A stretch of 30,519 nucleotides of DNA from an uncultured Clostridium sp. (GTDB taxonomy: Bacteria; Bacillota; Clostridia; Christensenellales; Borkfalkiaceae): contig USMU01000012.1 of NCBI GenBank assembly GCA_900555925.1, positions 1-30,519 of the forward strand, given 5' to 3'. The notes under the pieces were generated by a model. The model saw only the letters and a list, made by a program, of their open reading frames with translations, was not told the origin of the DNA and ran no database searches. This document shows, in pieces, positions 17,712 through 27,491 of the stretch (positions are counted from its first letter, which is position 1; each line of letters opens with the position of its first letter). The position numbers and the translations under genes were made by a program.

Positions 17712-18683
17712 ATGAAATTATCAGGTGTTACGGAACGGATAAAGAGACTGTTCCGAAAGGAAACGGAACTGAGCCGAAAACAGATAGTCAAGAAGGAAAA
17801 CAGAATAAAAGACGGACAGAGATTTTCCGTATTTAAGATTTGTCTCATTGTCTTTTTGATTTTGTATACTTTCTCGTTTTTCGGAATGTTTTTCTGGGCG
17901 ATATATAACTCTGTAAAAAGTCCCTTGTCTTTTGAAATCGATCCTTGGGGTTTCCCGAAAAAATGGCTGTGGGAAAACTATGCTACGGCATTTTATGAAA
18001 TCGGAAACGTACAGGTGCAAAGCCCGACGGGAAACATTACGCTGGGATTTTGGAGAATGTTCTTGAACTCGGTCGTCTATGCCCTGCTGGGTGCATTGTG
18101 GGGAACTTTTTTACAATGCACCGCAGGATATGCTACCGCGCGCTATAAATATAAGTCCAGCAAGGTAATCTATGTTGCAATCATGACGGCCATGGTACTG
18201 CCGATTATAGGAAACGGACCTTCTCAGCTGTTGTTCGCAAGGTGGTTCGGATATTATGACAATCTCGGATTATATGTGTTGATGACGGCAAATATAGTCA
18301 GTATGTACTATCTTGTATTTTTTGCTACCTTCTCTACGATGCCGCAGGACTATATGGACGCGGCGAAGGTGGACGGAGCGAACAACTACTCGGTATATTT
18401 TCGCATCGCTTTGCCCATGGCAAGTAAAATGTTCCTGACGATAGCACTTTTGGTATTTGTAGGGAAATGGAACGAATACGAAGGCCCGACGCTGTTTTTG
18501 CCGAGCCATCCCGTTTTAGCAGTCGGATTAATCAACTATTCCAACTCTTATAAGGCGGACGTATCGAATATTCCGATGAAACTTGCAGGGGCTTTGATCG
18601 TCAGTTTACCGATGTTCATCATCTTCCTGTGTTTCAGGAATAAATTGATGGGCAACATTTCGATGGGCGGTTTGAAGGAATAA
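17712..18683 (+). CDS. CUT1 sugar ABC transporter permease (UgpE type), pair 2
   Basis: This 323-residue permease has a longer basic cytoplasmic N-terminus (residues 1-42) than its pair-1 counterpart. Six helices follow. The EAA loop reads DYMDAAKVDGANNYSVYFRI then ALPMASK, and the end is KLMGNISMGGLKE. GAAAGGAGGA upstream supports the ATG. It should dimerise with the 16766 product and use the same unlinked ATPase. The binding protein that would feed it is the damaged gene immediately upstream of the pair. Confidence 0.92.
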   Translation: MKLSGVTERIKRLFRKETELSRKQIVKKENRIKDGQRFSVFKICLIVFLILYTFSFFGMFFWAIYNSVKSPLSFEIDPWGFPKKWLWENYATAFYEIGNVQVQSPTGNITLGFWRMFLNSVVYALLGALWGTFLQCTAGYATARYKYKSSKVIYVAIMTAMVLPIIGNGPSQLLFARWFGYYDNLGLYVLMTANIVSMYYLVFFATFSTMPQDYMDAAKVDGANNYSVYFRIALPMASKMFLTIALLVFVGKWNEYEGPTLFLPSHPVLAVGLINYSNSYKADVSNIPMKLAGALIVSLPMFIIFLCFRNKLMGNISMGGLKE

Positions 18684-18702
18684 AATAAAGGAGGAAAATT
18701 TT

Positions 18703-20055
18703 TTGAAGAGTCGTATGAAGAAAAGAGCGAATATCTTATTGGCGCTCGGCTTGTCTTCGGCGCTGTGTTTTTCGCTGGCTTCGGTAATTCAGACCAATGC
18801 GGGCGCGGAAGGAGAGGGAACGTTCTCTTTGGACGGGGAGCTGGAAGAAAGCTACGATGTGGGAGAACGTCTGAATCTTCCCAAAGGTACGTTTACCGTG
18901 GACGGAAAAAACTATGAAGCGGTGACCACGCTCTATAATCCCGACGGAACGGTTACTGCGGCGGATTCGGTAACGCTCAAAACGGAAGGCCGGTACACGT
19001 TGGAATATACGTGTACACAGACGGGGCAAGCGGAAGAATATACCTTCACGGTCGATAAAGATTTGATAGAGTTCGACGGAGAAGGGCTGATAAAATCGAG
19101 CAGCGTATACGGAAAGGACGAATCGGTTTACGATACGGGACTTACCGGGTTGAACGTGGAATTGTACGCGAATGAAACGATGAATTTCAATCAGGTGATA
19201 GACCTGAATGATTTTGCGGCAGGGGAAAGCATCTTTAAGATGTATGTAATTCCCGAAACTTTGGGATATTATAACGCCAGGACATTAAAATTCCGTTTTA
19301 CGGATATATACGATCCTGATAATTATGTGGACGTTTATGCTTCCGCGATGCAGGTGGCGGAGCCTGAGAATGAGACCAACGTAACGAAATTCAATACTAC
19401 GTATCTGCTGGGCGGAGCCAATGGTCAGGTGCCGACGGGTATCGAATGGAGGAATACGGACGGAACTCTGTATACGGTGCATCAGGCAAATCTTTTTGGG
19501 TTCCTTGCGCCCGTTTCTCCCTACGGTTATAAAAACAAACAGGAGAACGTCGGGAAAGAGTATTTGGAGCTCGGTTTCGATTTGAACGAAAAAACCGTCA
19601 CGTCGACGAGCAGCGAAGGCAAAAGCAACGTAGTCGTGGATTTGGACGCGGAGTATATGAATACGAAGTGGAAGGGCTTCACGACGGGAGAAGTGAGACT
19701 CTCCGTAACCGCGCGGGAATACCGCACAAACAAAATTCCGTACAGAATGATATTTACGGAAATAGGCGGGGCAGAGCTCAAAGGAACGGAAGATAAAGAG
19801 GGACCGGAAATAACAGTGGATTTCGGGGAATACGAGGAAAATAATTTACCGGAAGCATTCAAAGGCGAGGAATATCCCGTTTTCGATTTTACGGCATACG
19901 ACTATTTTACGGAGGTCAAATCGACTTCGGTAAAGGTGTTTTACGATTATAATTCTTCCGCTCGGAAAGAAGTTACCATAAAGAACGGAAAATTCGTACC
20001 GGATCGCACGGGGCAGTATACGATAGAATACGACAATTGTCATGGTACTGCATGA
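18703..20055 (+). pseudogene. Secreted Ig-like/beta-sandwich protein, 3' end lost at a junction
   Basis: The frame gives 450 residues from a TTG start at 18703, with AGGAGG nine bases upstream (the ATG at 18715 is too far). A signal peptide covers about residues 5-35. Two bacterial Ig-like units follow: SYDVGERLNLPKGTFTVDGK to GRYTLEYTC at the N-terminus, and a C-terminal unit ending TGQYTIEYDN. Between them is a beta-rich domain with FRFTDIYDPDNYVDVY, like a carbohydrate-binding or laminin-G-type sandwich. At about 20,030 the Ig unit breaks off in its last strand, and the final codons NCHGTA are read out of frame through a FecE-type gene. The true protein was longer. Confidence 0.78.
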
Positions 20056-20284
20056 TTTGAATCTCGCTTCGAGGTACTCCGATTATCTGCTTGCCATGTG
20101 CGACGGAAAAATAGACCGTTACGGAGAGCCGAAGGACGTGATGACGAAAGAAATGCTCGCGCATTGTTTTCGGATAGACGGAGATATTGTGACAGACAGC
20201 AGGAGCGGTAAACCCATGTGTCTTTCTTTCGATTTGATAGATAACCGCTTCGACGTTGCTCCCACGAAGGACGACAGAGGATAA
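20027..20284 (+). pseudogene. C-terminal fragment of a FecE/BtuD-type ABC ATPase (siderophore, haem or cobalamin uptake)
   Basis: From 20033 the frame reads TIVMVLHDLNLASRYSDYLL, the H-loop block of COG1120 ATPases (the switch His is in LHDLN). It goes on with MCDGKIDRYGEPKDVMTKEM and ends in a normal C-terminus. The Walker A, Q-loop, signature and Walker B regions are all missing, and an in-frame stop lies at 20024-20026. The fragment has no ribosome binding site and cannot be functional. The stop codon is four bases before the next lipoprotein gene, so the intact ancestor was in one operon with the transglutaminase-like and nitrogenase-like genes. This is the main clue to what that operon serves. 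Confidence 0.88.
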
Positions 20285-20287
20285 TAT

Positions 20288-21694
20288 ATGAAAAAGAGAA
20301 GGTTCGGGGCGGTTTTTATCGCGCTTGTTTTATGTTTGTCTTTTTCCTCCTGCACCGGCGGAAAAGAAGGAGGAGTCAAGGAGTGGGGCATTGAGTACGA
20401 GGCGGTTCCGCTCGATTTTTCGGGCGTACAAACGGTTTTGCTCGATTGTCCGCAGGAATTGAACAGTATGCAGGATTTGAGCGATTTTATGGATTACTGT
20501 GTATTTTACGGGAGTCAAGAGGAAATACAGTATGCAACTCTGACGGACGAATATGCGGCGGTCGTCCGCGAGGACCCCTTTTATCAATACCGTTGGGCGG
20601 GGCAGTACGGAAATCTTTCTCATAATTTTGCTATCGGTTATGCCGACGGGAGGCTCGACGAAAATATGTTTGGAATCATGGCGGGGTTCGTCCCGTATGC
20701 GTTCAAGAGCTACGAGTTGAAGGAGGATAATGTTAAGGTCGTCAATTATGAATACTATCAAGAGGTTCTGAAAGAGGAAAAAAACAGAAATTACGCGGCG
20801 GAGGACTTTGCGCTATATCGCAATAACAAAGGGTTCGTTTCCGTCGAAAACAGCGAGCAGCTCTTTTATGCCGCGGCAAAAGGGTATATGCCGGTTCCCG
20901 TCAGGGGAAGCTCGGCGGAAAGTATGTTGTCCCGCGCGCTGGGAATTCTCAATCGCATATTGGAGGAGGATATGAACGAAACGGAAAAAGTCCGCCGTAT
21001 CTATTCCTATCTCATTTGTGAAAATACCTACGATTACGAATCCTTTTTATATAAAGACAGCGAGCATACCGATTATACCGCTTATTTTTTGGAGGGCGTA
21101 TTCGACAGCAAGAATGCCGTCTGCGACGGGTTGGCAAAAGCCATGACGCTCCTTTGCCGTTTGGAAGGCATAGAGGCCTACCATATCGGCGCGGTAAGCT
21201 CTGCAGGAGGGCACGCTTACAACTATATCAAAGTGGACGGCAGCTATTATCTTTGTTGTCCGACGAACGGTTCGTCCGTCAGCTCTTGGGAAGGCAAGCG
21301 GTTCCATTATCATACGTATTCCTATTTCCTCACCGATTTTTATACGTCGTCGCCTTCGTGGGATTTCGCATCGGGGCAACTTCCCGAAATCGGTGAGCAG
21401 GTAAAACAGACGGAGAAATATGATTATTGGGATAATGCTTTTGTCGAAGTGGACGGCAAAAAATACGATTTATCTCCCGAAACGACGGAGGAGGCCGTCG
21501 CCGTATTGGAAACGGTGGGCGAAAACGCCGAGGAGAGCGGCCTGATTATGCAGATTGAACTCAACTGTTCGTACGATATTGCCGCGGAAGCGTTTGAGGA
21601 GATAGAGGAAAAATACGACGTAATGAAGCTGAATAACGGTTCCTTCGGCGGAGAAAAGTTATATGCGTTCGTATTTGGCGGAGGTGCGGCATGA
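20288..21694 (+). CDS. Transglutaminase-like lipoprotein A
   Basis: This 468-residue lipoprotein has lipobox Cys22 in SFSSC. Residues about 215-345 form a transglutaminase-like (papain-like) core: NRILEEDMNETEKVRRIYSY, then the nucleophile Cys279 in NAVCDGLAKAMTLLCRLEGI and His309 in GGHAYNYIKVDGSYYL. The third member of the triad, normally Asp in a D-x-T motif, is Cys324 (CCPT). Transglutaminase-like proteins in bacteria act as proteases, cross-linkers or pseudoenzymes. It overlaps its paralogue by four bases and follows the ATPase fragment by three. It should be anchored on the outer face of the membrane, where it could process or bind partners of the importer. Confidence 0.85.
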   Translation: MKKRRFGAVFIALVLCLSFSSCTGGKEGGVKEWGIEYEAVPLDFSGVQTVLLDCPQELNSMQDLSDFMDYCVFYGSQEEIQYATLTDEYAAVVREDPFYQYRWAGQYGNLSHNFAIGYADGRLDENMFGIMAGFVPYAFKSYELKEDNVKVVNYEYYQEVLKEEKNRNYAAEDFALYRNNKGFVSVENSEQLFYAAAKGYMPVPVRGSSAESMLSRALGILNRILEEDMNETEKVRRIYSYLICENTYDYESFLYKDSEHTDYTAYFLEGVFDSKNAVCDGLAKAMTLLCRLEGIEAYHIGAVSSAGGHAYNYIKVDGSYYLCCPTNGSSVSSWEGKRFHYHTYSYFLTDFYTSSPSWDFASGQLPEIGEQVKQTEKYDYWDNAFVEVDGKKYDLSPETTEEAVAVLETVGENAEESGLIMQIELNCSYDIAAEAFEEIEEKYDVMKLNNGSFGGEKLYAFVFGGGAA

Positions 21695-23127
21695 AAAAGA
21701 TTAAGAGGTCCGCAGTACTTATTATCGCGTTTTGCTTCGCGGCGGCAGCTTTTGCGGGCTGTACGGAGAGTGGAAGCAGTGAAAGCGCCAATCACGAAAA
21801 GACCTACGAACAAATTGCAGAATCCCTGACCTTTATCGACGAAATGCCTGAAACGGATTTGCCGCGCCCCGAGCGGGAAATCGGCAGCCGCGAGGAATTT
21901 ATAGATGCGCTCGACTATCTTTCTTTTTACCGCATAAATGAGGAAGTATCCTTTGAAATCAGCGAGGAGTATGCGTCTACTTTCTATAACGCATATCAGG
22001 AATTTAGTCTCGTATGCGAAATTTCTCAATTATCCGATTTCTATCCGATATTTTTATCCGATGAATATTATGCAAAGTATCGTATTCTGTCCGTGGATTT
22101 CCGTATCCGCGATTTTGCGGACGACGCGCCGACCGTCCTGCCCGATTCCGTCACGGTCGTTTATCCGTTCGATTATACGGCGTACTTAAACGGGCGCGGG
22201 GAAAATTTTGAGGATTTTCCGCTCGTGCGGGAAAATAAAGGGGAAGTGGCGGTCGAAAATTCCGAACAGCTTTGGTATGCCGCAAACAGGGGATATTTAC
22301 CCGTCCCCAAAGAAGGGAGCGTTGCGGACGAAATATTTTCCGAGGCAAAAAACGTACTTCGCCGCATTATTTCCGACGATATGACCGACCTCGAAAAATT
22401 AAAGGCTATCTATAATTATCTTTGCTGTGAGATACGCTATGACCGCGCCACGGCTAATTCCGGCGCGCAGGATCTGATAAGCGCGCAATGCTACTATCTC
22501 GAAGGTGTATTTCTCAATCGGCTCGCCGTCTGCGACGGAAAAGCAAAGGCTTATTGCCTCCTTGCGGCGATGGAGGGTATTCCTGTCTTAAGGGCGACCG
22601 CCGACCGCGAGGATTTCAGCGGGCATGCCTATAATTATGTGCAGCTCGAAGAAAAATGGTATTTGTCCTGCACGACTTTCGGTTCGAACGAGCTGAATTT
22701 CGGCAGCGAGGAACAGCCCGATATTATGCTCGTTTCCTCTTATAACATGTTTCTCACCACTTACGAGACGCCATACGGCGACGAGGGCTGGGGATATGAT
22801 TCGGGTATGTATCCCGAAATTGCCGAGGTAATCGAAACCGAAGCGTTCGATTATTGGGCTCAGGAGTTCTCATTCCCGAACGGAAAAACGCTCGATTTGA
22901 CGGTTTCCGATTATTCCGAATTGAGCGAGCTTGCAGAGGCTGTCCTCTCTTTGGAAGCGGAGGGGAGCATACAATTTGAATTCCGCGCCGAAAACGGATT
23001 TTCCGCAGACGGCGATATTCTCGATAAGCTCAGCGAAGATTTCGCAAATTACGATATTCGCCTGATACAGAACCGACCGCTCGACGCGCAGTTGTACGGG
23101 TGTATCCTTACGGCTGCAAAGTATTGA
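21691..23127 (+). CDS. Transglutaminase-like lipoprotein B
   Basis: This 478-residue paralogue of the preceding protein has lipobox Cys24 in AFAGC. The core has IIsDDMTDLEKLKAIYNYLC, nucleophile Cys281 in LAVCDGKAKAYCLLAAMEGI, His312 in SGHAYNYVQLEEKWYL, and again Cys (327, in SCTT) where Asp is expected. Both proteins also share an N-terminal pattern (R.NKG.V.VENSEQL.YAA..GY.PVP) of about 20 positions just before the core, so they come from one duplication. Sequence identity is moderate, implying an old event. The start overlaps the upstream stop (ATGA). Function is not assigned. Confidence 0.85.
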   Translation: MKKIKRSAVLIIAFCFAAAAFAGCTESGSSESANHEKTYEQIAESLTFIDEMPETDLPRPEREIGSREEFIDALDYLSFYRINEEVSFEISEEYASTFYNAYQEFSLVCEISQLSDFYPIFLSDEYYAKYRILSVDFRIRDFADDAPTVLPDSVTVVYPFDYTAYLNGRGENFEDFPLVRENKGEVAVENSEQLWYAANRGYLPVPKEGSVADEIFSEAKNVLRRIISDDMTDLEKLKAIYNYLCCEIRYDRATANSGAQDLISAQCYYLEGVFLNRLAVCDGKAKAYCLLAAMEGIPVLRATADREDFSGHAYNYVQLEEKWYLSCTTFGSNELNFGSEEQPDIMLVSSYNMFLTTYETPYGDEGWGYDSGMYPEIAEVIETEAFDYWAQEFSFPNGKTLDLTVSDYSELSELAEAVLSLEAEGSIQFEFRAENGFSADGDILDKLSEDFANYDIRLIQNRPLDAQLYGCILTAAKY

Positions 23128-23163
23128 GCGATGGTATACAAAAAATTTTTTAAGGAGTTTGGT

Positions 23164-26100
23164 ATGACCAAAAAGAAAAGTGTTTTGACTTTACTGATGG
23201 GCCTGTTTCTGCTTTCGTCATCGTTTGCGTTTGCTGCATGTAAGGAAGACGCCTCCGACGACGAAACGGATACCCTTGCTTTGGAAAGGCGCATCGAATA
23301 TGTCCTCAACAATTATGAGGACAATGACGACGGACTGTATACCGAGGAGTCTTTTAAGGCTCTGACGGACGCGCTTGCGGAAGCGCAGGCGGTTTTACAG
23401 GACGAAAATTCGACGCAGGAGGAGATAGACGCGGCGGAGAAAAAGTTGACGGAAGCAATGAATGCACTCGTCACGCAATTCCAGCCGAATTATACCATCG
23501 ATGAAATCGCGGTGATGATAGCTGAAATCGGCTCGAATTACACGCTGGAAGTGACCGACTATTACAGCGAAGGCGCTACGCAGGAAAAGCCTCTTTCCTA
23601 TAAGGTATACTATACCTCGGACGGTACCCGATATAACGAAAATATGAACTACGGGGTAACTCCCTATGACGGATATGTGCACTCTTTCAGTTTCGACAAA
23701 GAAACGGGCGACGTCGCCATGGGCAGAGTGTATATGAAGCAGGACGCTTCTCCCATTGTCTATCTGTTCGACGATGAGCTTTGGCGGGTAAATACCAGCC
23801 TTGCCGACCTCGAAGAATACGAGTTTTGGGCAAACGGTCCCGCGGATTTCCGCAACGTGGCGGGGACGAATCTTTATACCTGTTCCAACGACGTATATTA
23901 CGAAAGGCTTTCCGACCCGATTTTGTCGGGGTATTTATGGGAGGGAGAATTAGACCAAGCAATTGGGGGCGTATCTCTCGAAGTCCTGGAAGGGGACGTA
24001 ATCGAATTTTCTTTCTACGGAGAAACGCAGGAAGATAAAATTTTCAGTTATAAGGTTACGAATATCGAAAAGACAGAGCTTGACGCCGTAGCCGACTACA
24101 AGACGGAAAATCCGGAGTATAAAACTTCTTATAATCCGAAAGGGATTCTGAGCGATTTGGATACTAACTACCTGATTGACAGCGGCTACCGCCTGCAATT
24201 CGATGTGTTCACCTCCTCGGCGGGGCTTGCGGGAGAGACTCCCGATTACTCGGTTACGGGGGTATATGAGGAATACGGCGATTATAAATATTGGTATTCC
24301 TCCCGCGGGAACGGAGTGATTCCTATGTCGGACGGATTATACAGCGTGGAGGTCAAGGACGGGAAGGCTTCTCTCGGAGATGCGGTTGAAGATTATACCA
24401 TTGAGGATTATAATTTCTATACTTATCTGATTGGTTTATATTCGGATTTCGTCAACCTTGAAGGAACGGAGGAATACTATATCGATTTGAACGAAAACGG
24501 CGAGGTCAAAGGCTTTATGTCCCGCGTTTTCGGCGTTAGCGGCAATATAAAATCCGTATCTATCAGCAAGAGCGACGAAAAAAAGCTGGTCTTGTCCCTT
24601 TGGAGCGATTATTCGGATGCCACGCACCAAAACCGCGAAGGGCTTATGCTCCGTGCCGTGCTGAACAATTCAAGCAGCGCAAAGACGGAGGAAATAGAGA
24701 GCTTTATCGATTCTTTGTCCTCTCTCGAAGCTCTGAACGATAAACTTGCCGAAGCGGAGGAATACGCGAAGGGAAATTACACGGAGAGCAGTCTCGCCGT
24801 ATTGCAAGAGGCAATTTCGCAGGCAAAAGCGGTAGTTGCCGACGAGGGCAGGACGGCGGAGGAGGTCGAAGCGGCGCGGACGGCATTGGAAAATGCCATC
24901 AGCGGTCTCAAAACGCCGGCAGACCCTCAGACGAACGGAGAGCTCAAAGCGGCCGTTGCGCGCGGTAAGCTGTATACGGCGGCAAATTATACGAGGGACA
25001 GCTATGCGGCTCTGGATTCGGCTATAAAGGAAGCGGAGGAACTTCTCAAAGCGGAATTTACGACCGAGGACGGAACGGCGGCTGTCACGGCAATCGAAAA
25101 GGCGATAAGAGGGCTTGTCGAGCTCGCAGATAAAACCGCTTTGGAGGAAGCGATTGCCGAAGCAAAGAAAATTTCTACCGAAGGCATGACGAAGGAAAGC
25201 ACAACGGCTTTGGAAACCGCGCTCGCCGCGGCGGAGTCGGGCATTGAAAATCAGGAGCTTACCGCAGGGGAAGCAAAAACGATTCTCGAAACGCTGGAAA
25301 AGGCAATCGAGGGGCTTGAACCTCTTGCTGAGAATAAAAATGAACTGACAGAGCTGTATGAACAAATCAAGGATATTAAAAACGACGACGGAAAATATAC
25401 GGCAAGCAGCTACAAAGCGTTTGACGCGGTTCGTTCCTATACAGCCGAGACTTTGAAAGACGAACAATTATCCGAAGCGGATTGCGCCGAGCTTCTTATC
25501 CTTTTACAAGGGCGGTATGAGGAGCTGGAAAACGCAGAATCTTCCTCCGGTTATATAAAGTTCTCGGATATAACCAAGTTTATCGACTCGAATAAGATTT
25601 CGGGGGCGAGCAATTTCACGCTGAAAGTCACGGAAAACGGAGTTACGCGCGAATATGTGTTTTCCGATAAGTATTTTTACGATGAGGAGAACAAGAGCGG
25701 ATATATTTGGTTTGAAGGTTTTCCCCATACGTTCACGATAGGCGAAAACGGTTTCGTGCTTGGCGATATGGTGATGAAAAACGGCGGAACAATCCCTTAT
25801 ATCACACAGCTTTTGGACTCAATCGGAGATTCATATCTCCTTACGGAGGACTGGGCGGCGCGTATCGGAAATACGAATGAATGGTTCAGTACGGACGTCA
25901 ACTTTGCTCTCTTTATTCCCGAATATCAGGAACTGATTTCCGATTTCGGCTTTGGCATGGCGCTGGAAGGCAACGTGCTTACCTTTACGGTTTGGGGAAA
26001 ATCTTCCCTTTCGATTCCTGCGTTTGACGGCGCCACAGAAGGTGAAAAAGTCAGCCTTTTGAGGACGGAAAAACTTTGGTCGGCGACAATCGAAAAGGTA

Positions 26101-26670
26101 GGGGAGTCTTCTGCCGCAGATGTGGAAAAGTGGCTCGAAAGCGTTTCAAAGGGGCGCGTTTCTGCGGAGGATATTACGGACATATTCGCAGGCATGGGCG
26201 ATAATTATACCTCGACGGCGTTTGGAGACGAATCGGGCTTTATCAGAACGGAAAAATATTATTTCGACGGCGAAAGCGGTTATATCCTGATTGACGGCGT
26301 CGTCAAGGAAATCTGGCTCGTGGAGGGCAGTATCGAAATCGGCGGAACGGTGTATGTAGACGGCGCTCCCGCGACGACTCTCGAACAGCTTGTACCTTCT
26401 CTCGCATTTCTCAAAGAGCTGACGGCGGAAGAGCTTACATTGGCAGAGACGAAAGACTCAACCAGCTATTATAAACTTTCCGAGGAAAACGAGCAAAAAC
26501 TTGCCCTTGCGCTGGGAGTCAAAGGGGAGCTTTATCTGAGCGTAAACGGCTCCGGTGAGCTGTGTATTCTAGTGGGCGGAGTCAATGCTTATCAAAAGCC
26601 CGATTATATAGTTATTTCTCATGTCGGTTCTACGCAAAACGCAGATATAGAGAAATTGCTTTCCGTATAA
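23164..26670 (+). CDS. Large FIVAR-repeat lipoprotein
   Basis: This 1168-residue protein starts at ATG 23164. AAGGAG seven bases upstream decides this start against the ATG at 23131, which has none. Lipobox Cys26 is in AFAAC. FIVAR helical units occur at about 35-105 and then four in a row at about 520-580, 592-655, 658-722 and 725-790. Each shows the pattern YT.eS...L..A...A followed by A...L..Ai..L. Beta-rich modules surround them, at about 109-320, 327-515, 796-995 and 1000-1168. They recur with motifs such as [20 protein letters not shown] and [10 protein letters not shown]. It is probably a long cell-surface binding protein. It sits 36 bases after lipoprotein B and before the nifH-like gene. 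Confidence 0.85.
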   Translation: MTKKKSVLTLLMGLFLLSSSFAFAACKEDASDDETDTLALERRIEYVLNNYEDNDDGLYTEESFKALTDALAEAQAVLQDENSTQEEIDAAEKKLTEAMNALVTQFQPNYTIDEIAVMIAEIGSNYTLEVTDYYSEGATQEKPLSYKVYYTSDGTRYNENMNYGVTPYDGYVHSFSFDKETGDVAMGRVYMKQDASPIVYLFDDELWRVNTSLADLEEYEFWANGPADFRNVAGTNLYTCSNDVYYERLSDPILSGYLWEGELDQAIGGVSLEVLEGDVIEFSFYGETQEDKIFSYKVTNIEKTELDAVADYKTENPEYKTSYNPKGILSDLDTNYLIDSGYRLQFDVFTSSAGLAGETPDYSVTGVYEEYGDYKYWYSSRGNGVIPMSDGLYSVEVKDGKASLGDAVEDYTIEDYNFYTYLIGLYSDFVNLEGTEEYYIDLNENGEVKGFMSRVFGVSGNIKSVSISKSDEKKLVLSLWSDYSDATHQNREGLMLRAVLNNSSSAKTEEIESFIDSLSSLEALNDKLAEAEEYAKGNYTESSLAVLQEAISQAKAVVADEGRTAEEVEAARTALENAISGLKTPADPQTNGELKAAVARGKLYTAANYTRDSYAALDSAIKEAEELLKAEFTTEDGTAAVTAIEKAIRGLVELADKTALEEAIAEAKKISTEGMTKESTTALETALAAAESGIENQELTAGEAKTILETLEKAIEGLEPLAENKNELTELYEQIKDIKNDDGKYTASSYKAFDAVRSYTAETLKDEQLSEADCAELLILLQGRYEELENAESSSGYIKFSDITKFIDSNKISGASNFTLKVTENGVTREYVFSDKYFYDEENKSGYIWFEGFPHTFTIGENGFVLGDMVMKNGGTIPYITQLLDSIGDSYLLTEDWAARIGNTNEWFSTDVNFALFIPEYQELISDFGFGMALEGNVLTFTVWGKSSLSIPAFDGATEGEKVSLLRTEKLWSATIEKVGESSAADVEKWLESVSKGRVSAEDITDIFAGMGDNYTSTAFGDESGFIRTEKYYFDGESGYILIDGVVKEIWLVEGSIEIGGTVYVDGAPATTLEQLVPSLAFLKELTAEELTLAETKDSTSYYKLSEENEQKLALALGVKGELYLSVNGSGELCILVGGVNAYQKPDYIVISHVGSTQNADIEKLLSV

Positions 26671-26688
26671 CTCAAATAAAAAAATCCG

Positions 26689-26722
26689 ACATACGTTCGG
26701 CGCCATGGCGCCGGACGTATGT
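26689..26722. promoter_or_regulatory. 34-bp palindrome before the nifH-like gene
   Basis: The arms 26689-26705 and 26706-26722 are complementary over 17 bp, with one G-T pair. As RNA this is a very stable hairpin with CAUG at its tip. It lies 18 bases after the FIVAR stop and 25 before the nifH-like ATG. No T-run follows on the plus strand, so it is not a clear terminator for the upstream gene. It may be an mRNA-processing or stabilising hairpin, a partial attenuator, or a DNA operator. Confidence 0.6.
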
Positions 26723-26747
26723 TTCGGAAACCGAAGGTAGGTCAAAG

Positions 26748-27491
26748 ATGAAAAAAATTGCTTTTTACGGAAAAGGGGGAATCGGAAAATCGACGACCGT
26801 TTCCAATGTCGCGGCGGCGCTCGCGCGGCTCGGATATCGCGTTTTTCAGATAGGGTGCGACCCTAAATCGGATTCCACTATCCTGCATAACGGCGGAGAG
26901 CGCATCGAAACGGTACTTGACGTGATGCGCCGCGGCGGCGGACAAAGCGAAAAGGAGTTCGTCAAAGAAGGGAGCGACGGAGTATTTTTAGTGGAAGCGG
27001 GTGGTCCCGTTCCCGGCACGGGCTGCGCGGGGCGGGGAATCATTGCCGCATTCGAGCAGCTCGATTCCCTGTCCGTTTATGAGAAGTATCGCCCCGATTT
27101 CGTTTTGTACGACGTCTTGGGCGACGTAGTGTGCGGAGGCTTCGCTATGCCTATCCGAAACGGTTATGCCGACGAGCTTTACGTGGTAACTTCGGGAGAG
27201 ATGATGTCTTTATATGCGGCGGACAATATCGTGCGCGCCGTGAAGAATCAGGGACGCTTGGGGTATGCCCGCGTAAAGGGACTCATTCTGAACAAAAAGA
27301 ACGTAGAGAAAGAGGACGAGACCGTAGCAAAAGCCGCGCAGGAAATGGAAACGCAGGTCGCTTTTGTCTTTCCGCGCGATAAAATTGTTCAGGAGGCGGA
27401 AGCGAGCCGCAAGACGGTCGTGGAAGCATTTCCCGAAAGCGAAATGGCGCGCCTGTATTTACGTTTTGCGGAGAAGATAGCCGATGAATGA
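26748..27491 (+). CDS. NifH-like ATP-dependent electron-transfer iron protein
   Basis: This 247-residue member of the NifH/BchL/CfbC/MarH family is a little shorter than NifH (about 275-295). It has P-loop GKGGIGKST at 8-16, switch [12 protein letters not shown] at 35-44, and both cysteines that hold the inter-subunit [4Fe-4S] cluster: Cys93 in GTGCAGRG and Cys129 in [12 protein letters not shown]. All residues for MgATP use and electron donation therefore look intact. AAGGTAGG upstream fixes the ATG. It overlaps the next gene by eight bases. The family powers reduction of N2, protochlorophyllide, Ni-sirohydrochlorin a,c-diamide or organosulphur compounds, each with its own NifD/K-like partner. 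The partner proteins here do not match those closely. Confidence 0.93.
   Translation: MKKIAFYGKGGIGKSTTVSNVAAALARLGYRVFQIGCDPKSDSTILHNGGERIETVLDVMRRGGGQSEKEFVKEGSDGVFLVEAGGPVPGTGCAGRGIIAAFEQLDSLSVYEKYRPDFVLYDVLGDVVCGGFAMPIRNGYADELYVVTSGEMMSLYAADNIVRAVKNQGRLGYARVKGLILNKKNVEKEDETVAKAAQEMETQVAFVFPRDKIVQEAEASRKTVVEAFPESEMARLYLRFAEKIADE

Noticed and set aside
26162..26670. Extra FIVAR unit at the C-terminus of the large lipoprotein
   Set aside because: The helix-like stretch there does not show the YT.eS...L..A pattern; it belongs to the beta-module instead.
26562..26747. Upstream extension of the nifH-like frame to 26,562
   Set aside because: It overlaps the FIVAR coding end in another frame and crosses the palindrome. 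The ATG at 26,748 has a good ribosome binding site, and the P-loop starts at the normal distance from it.
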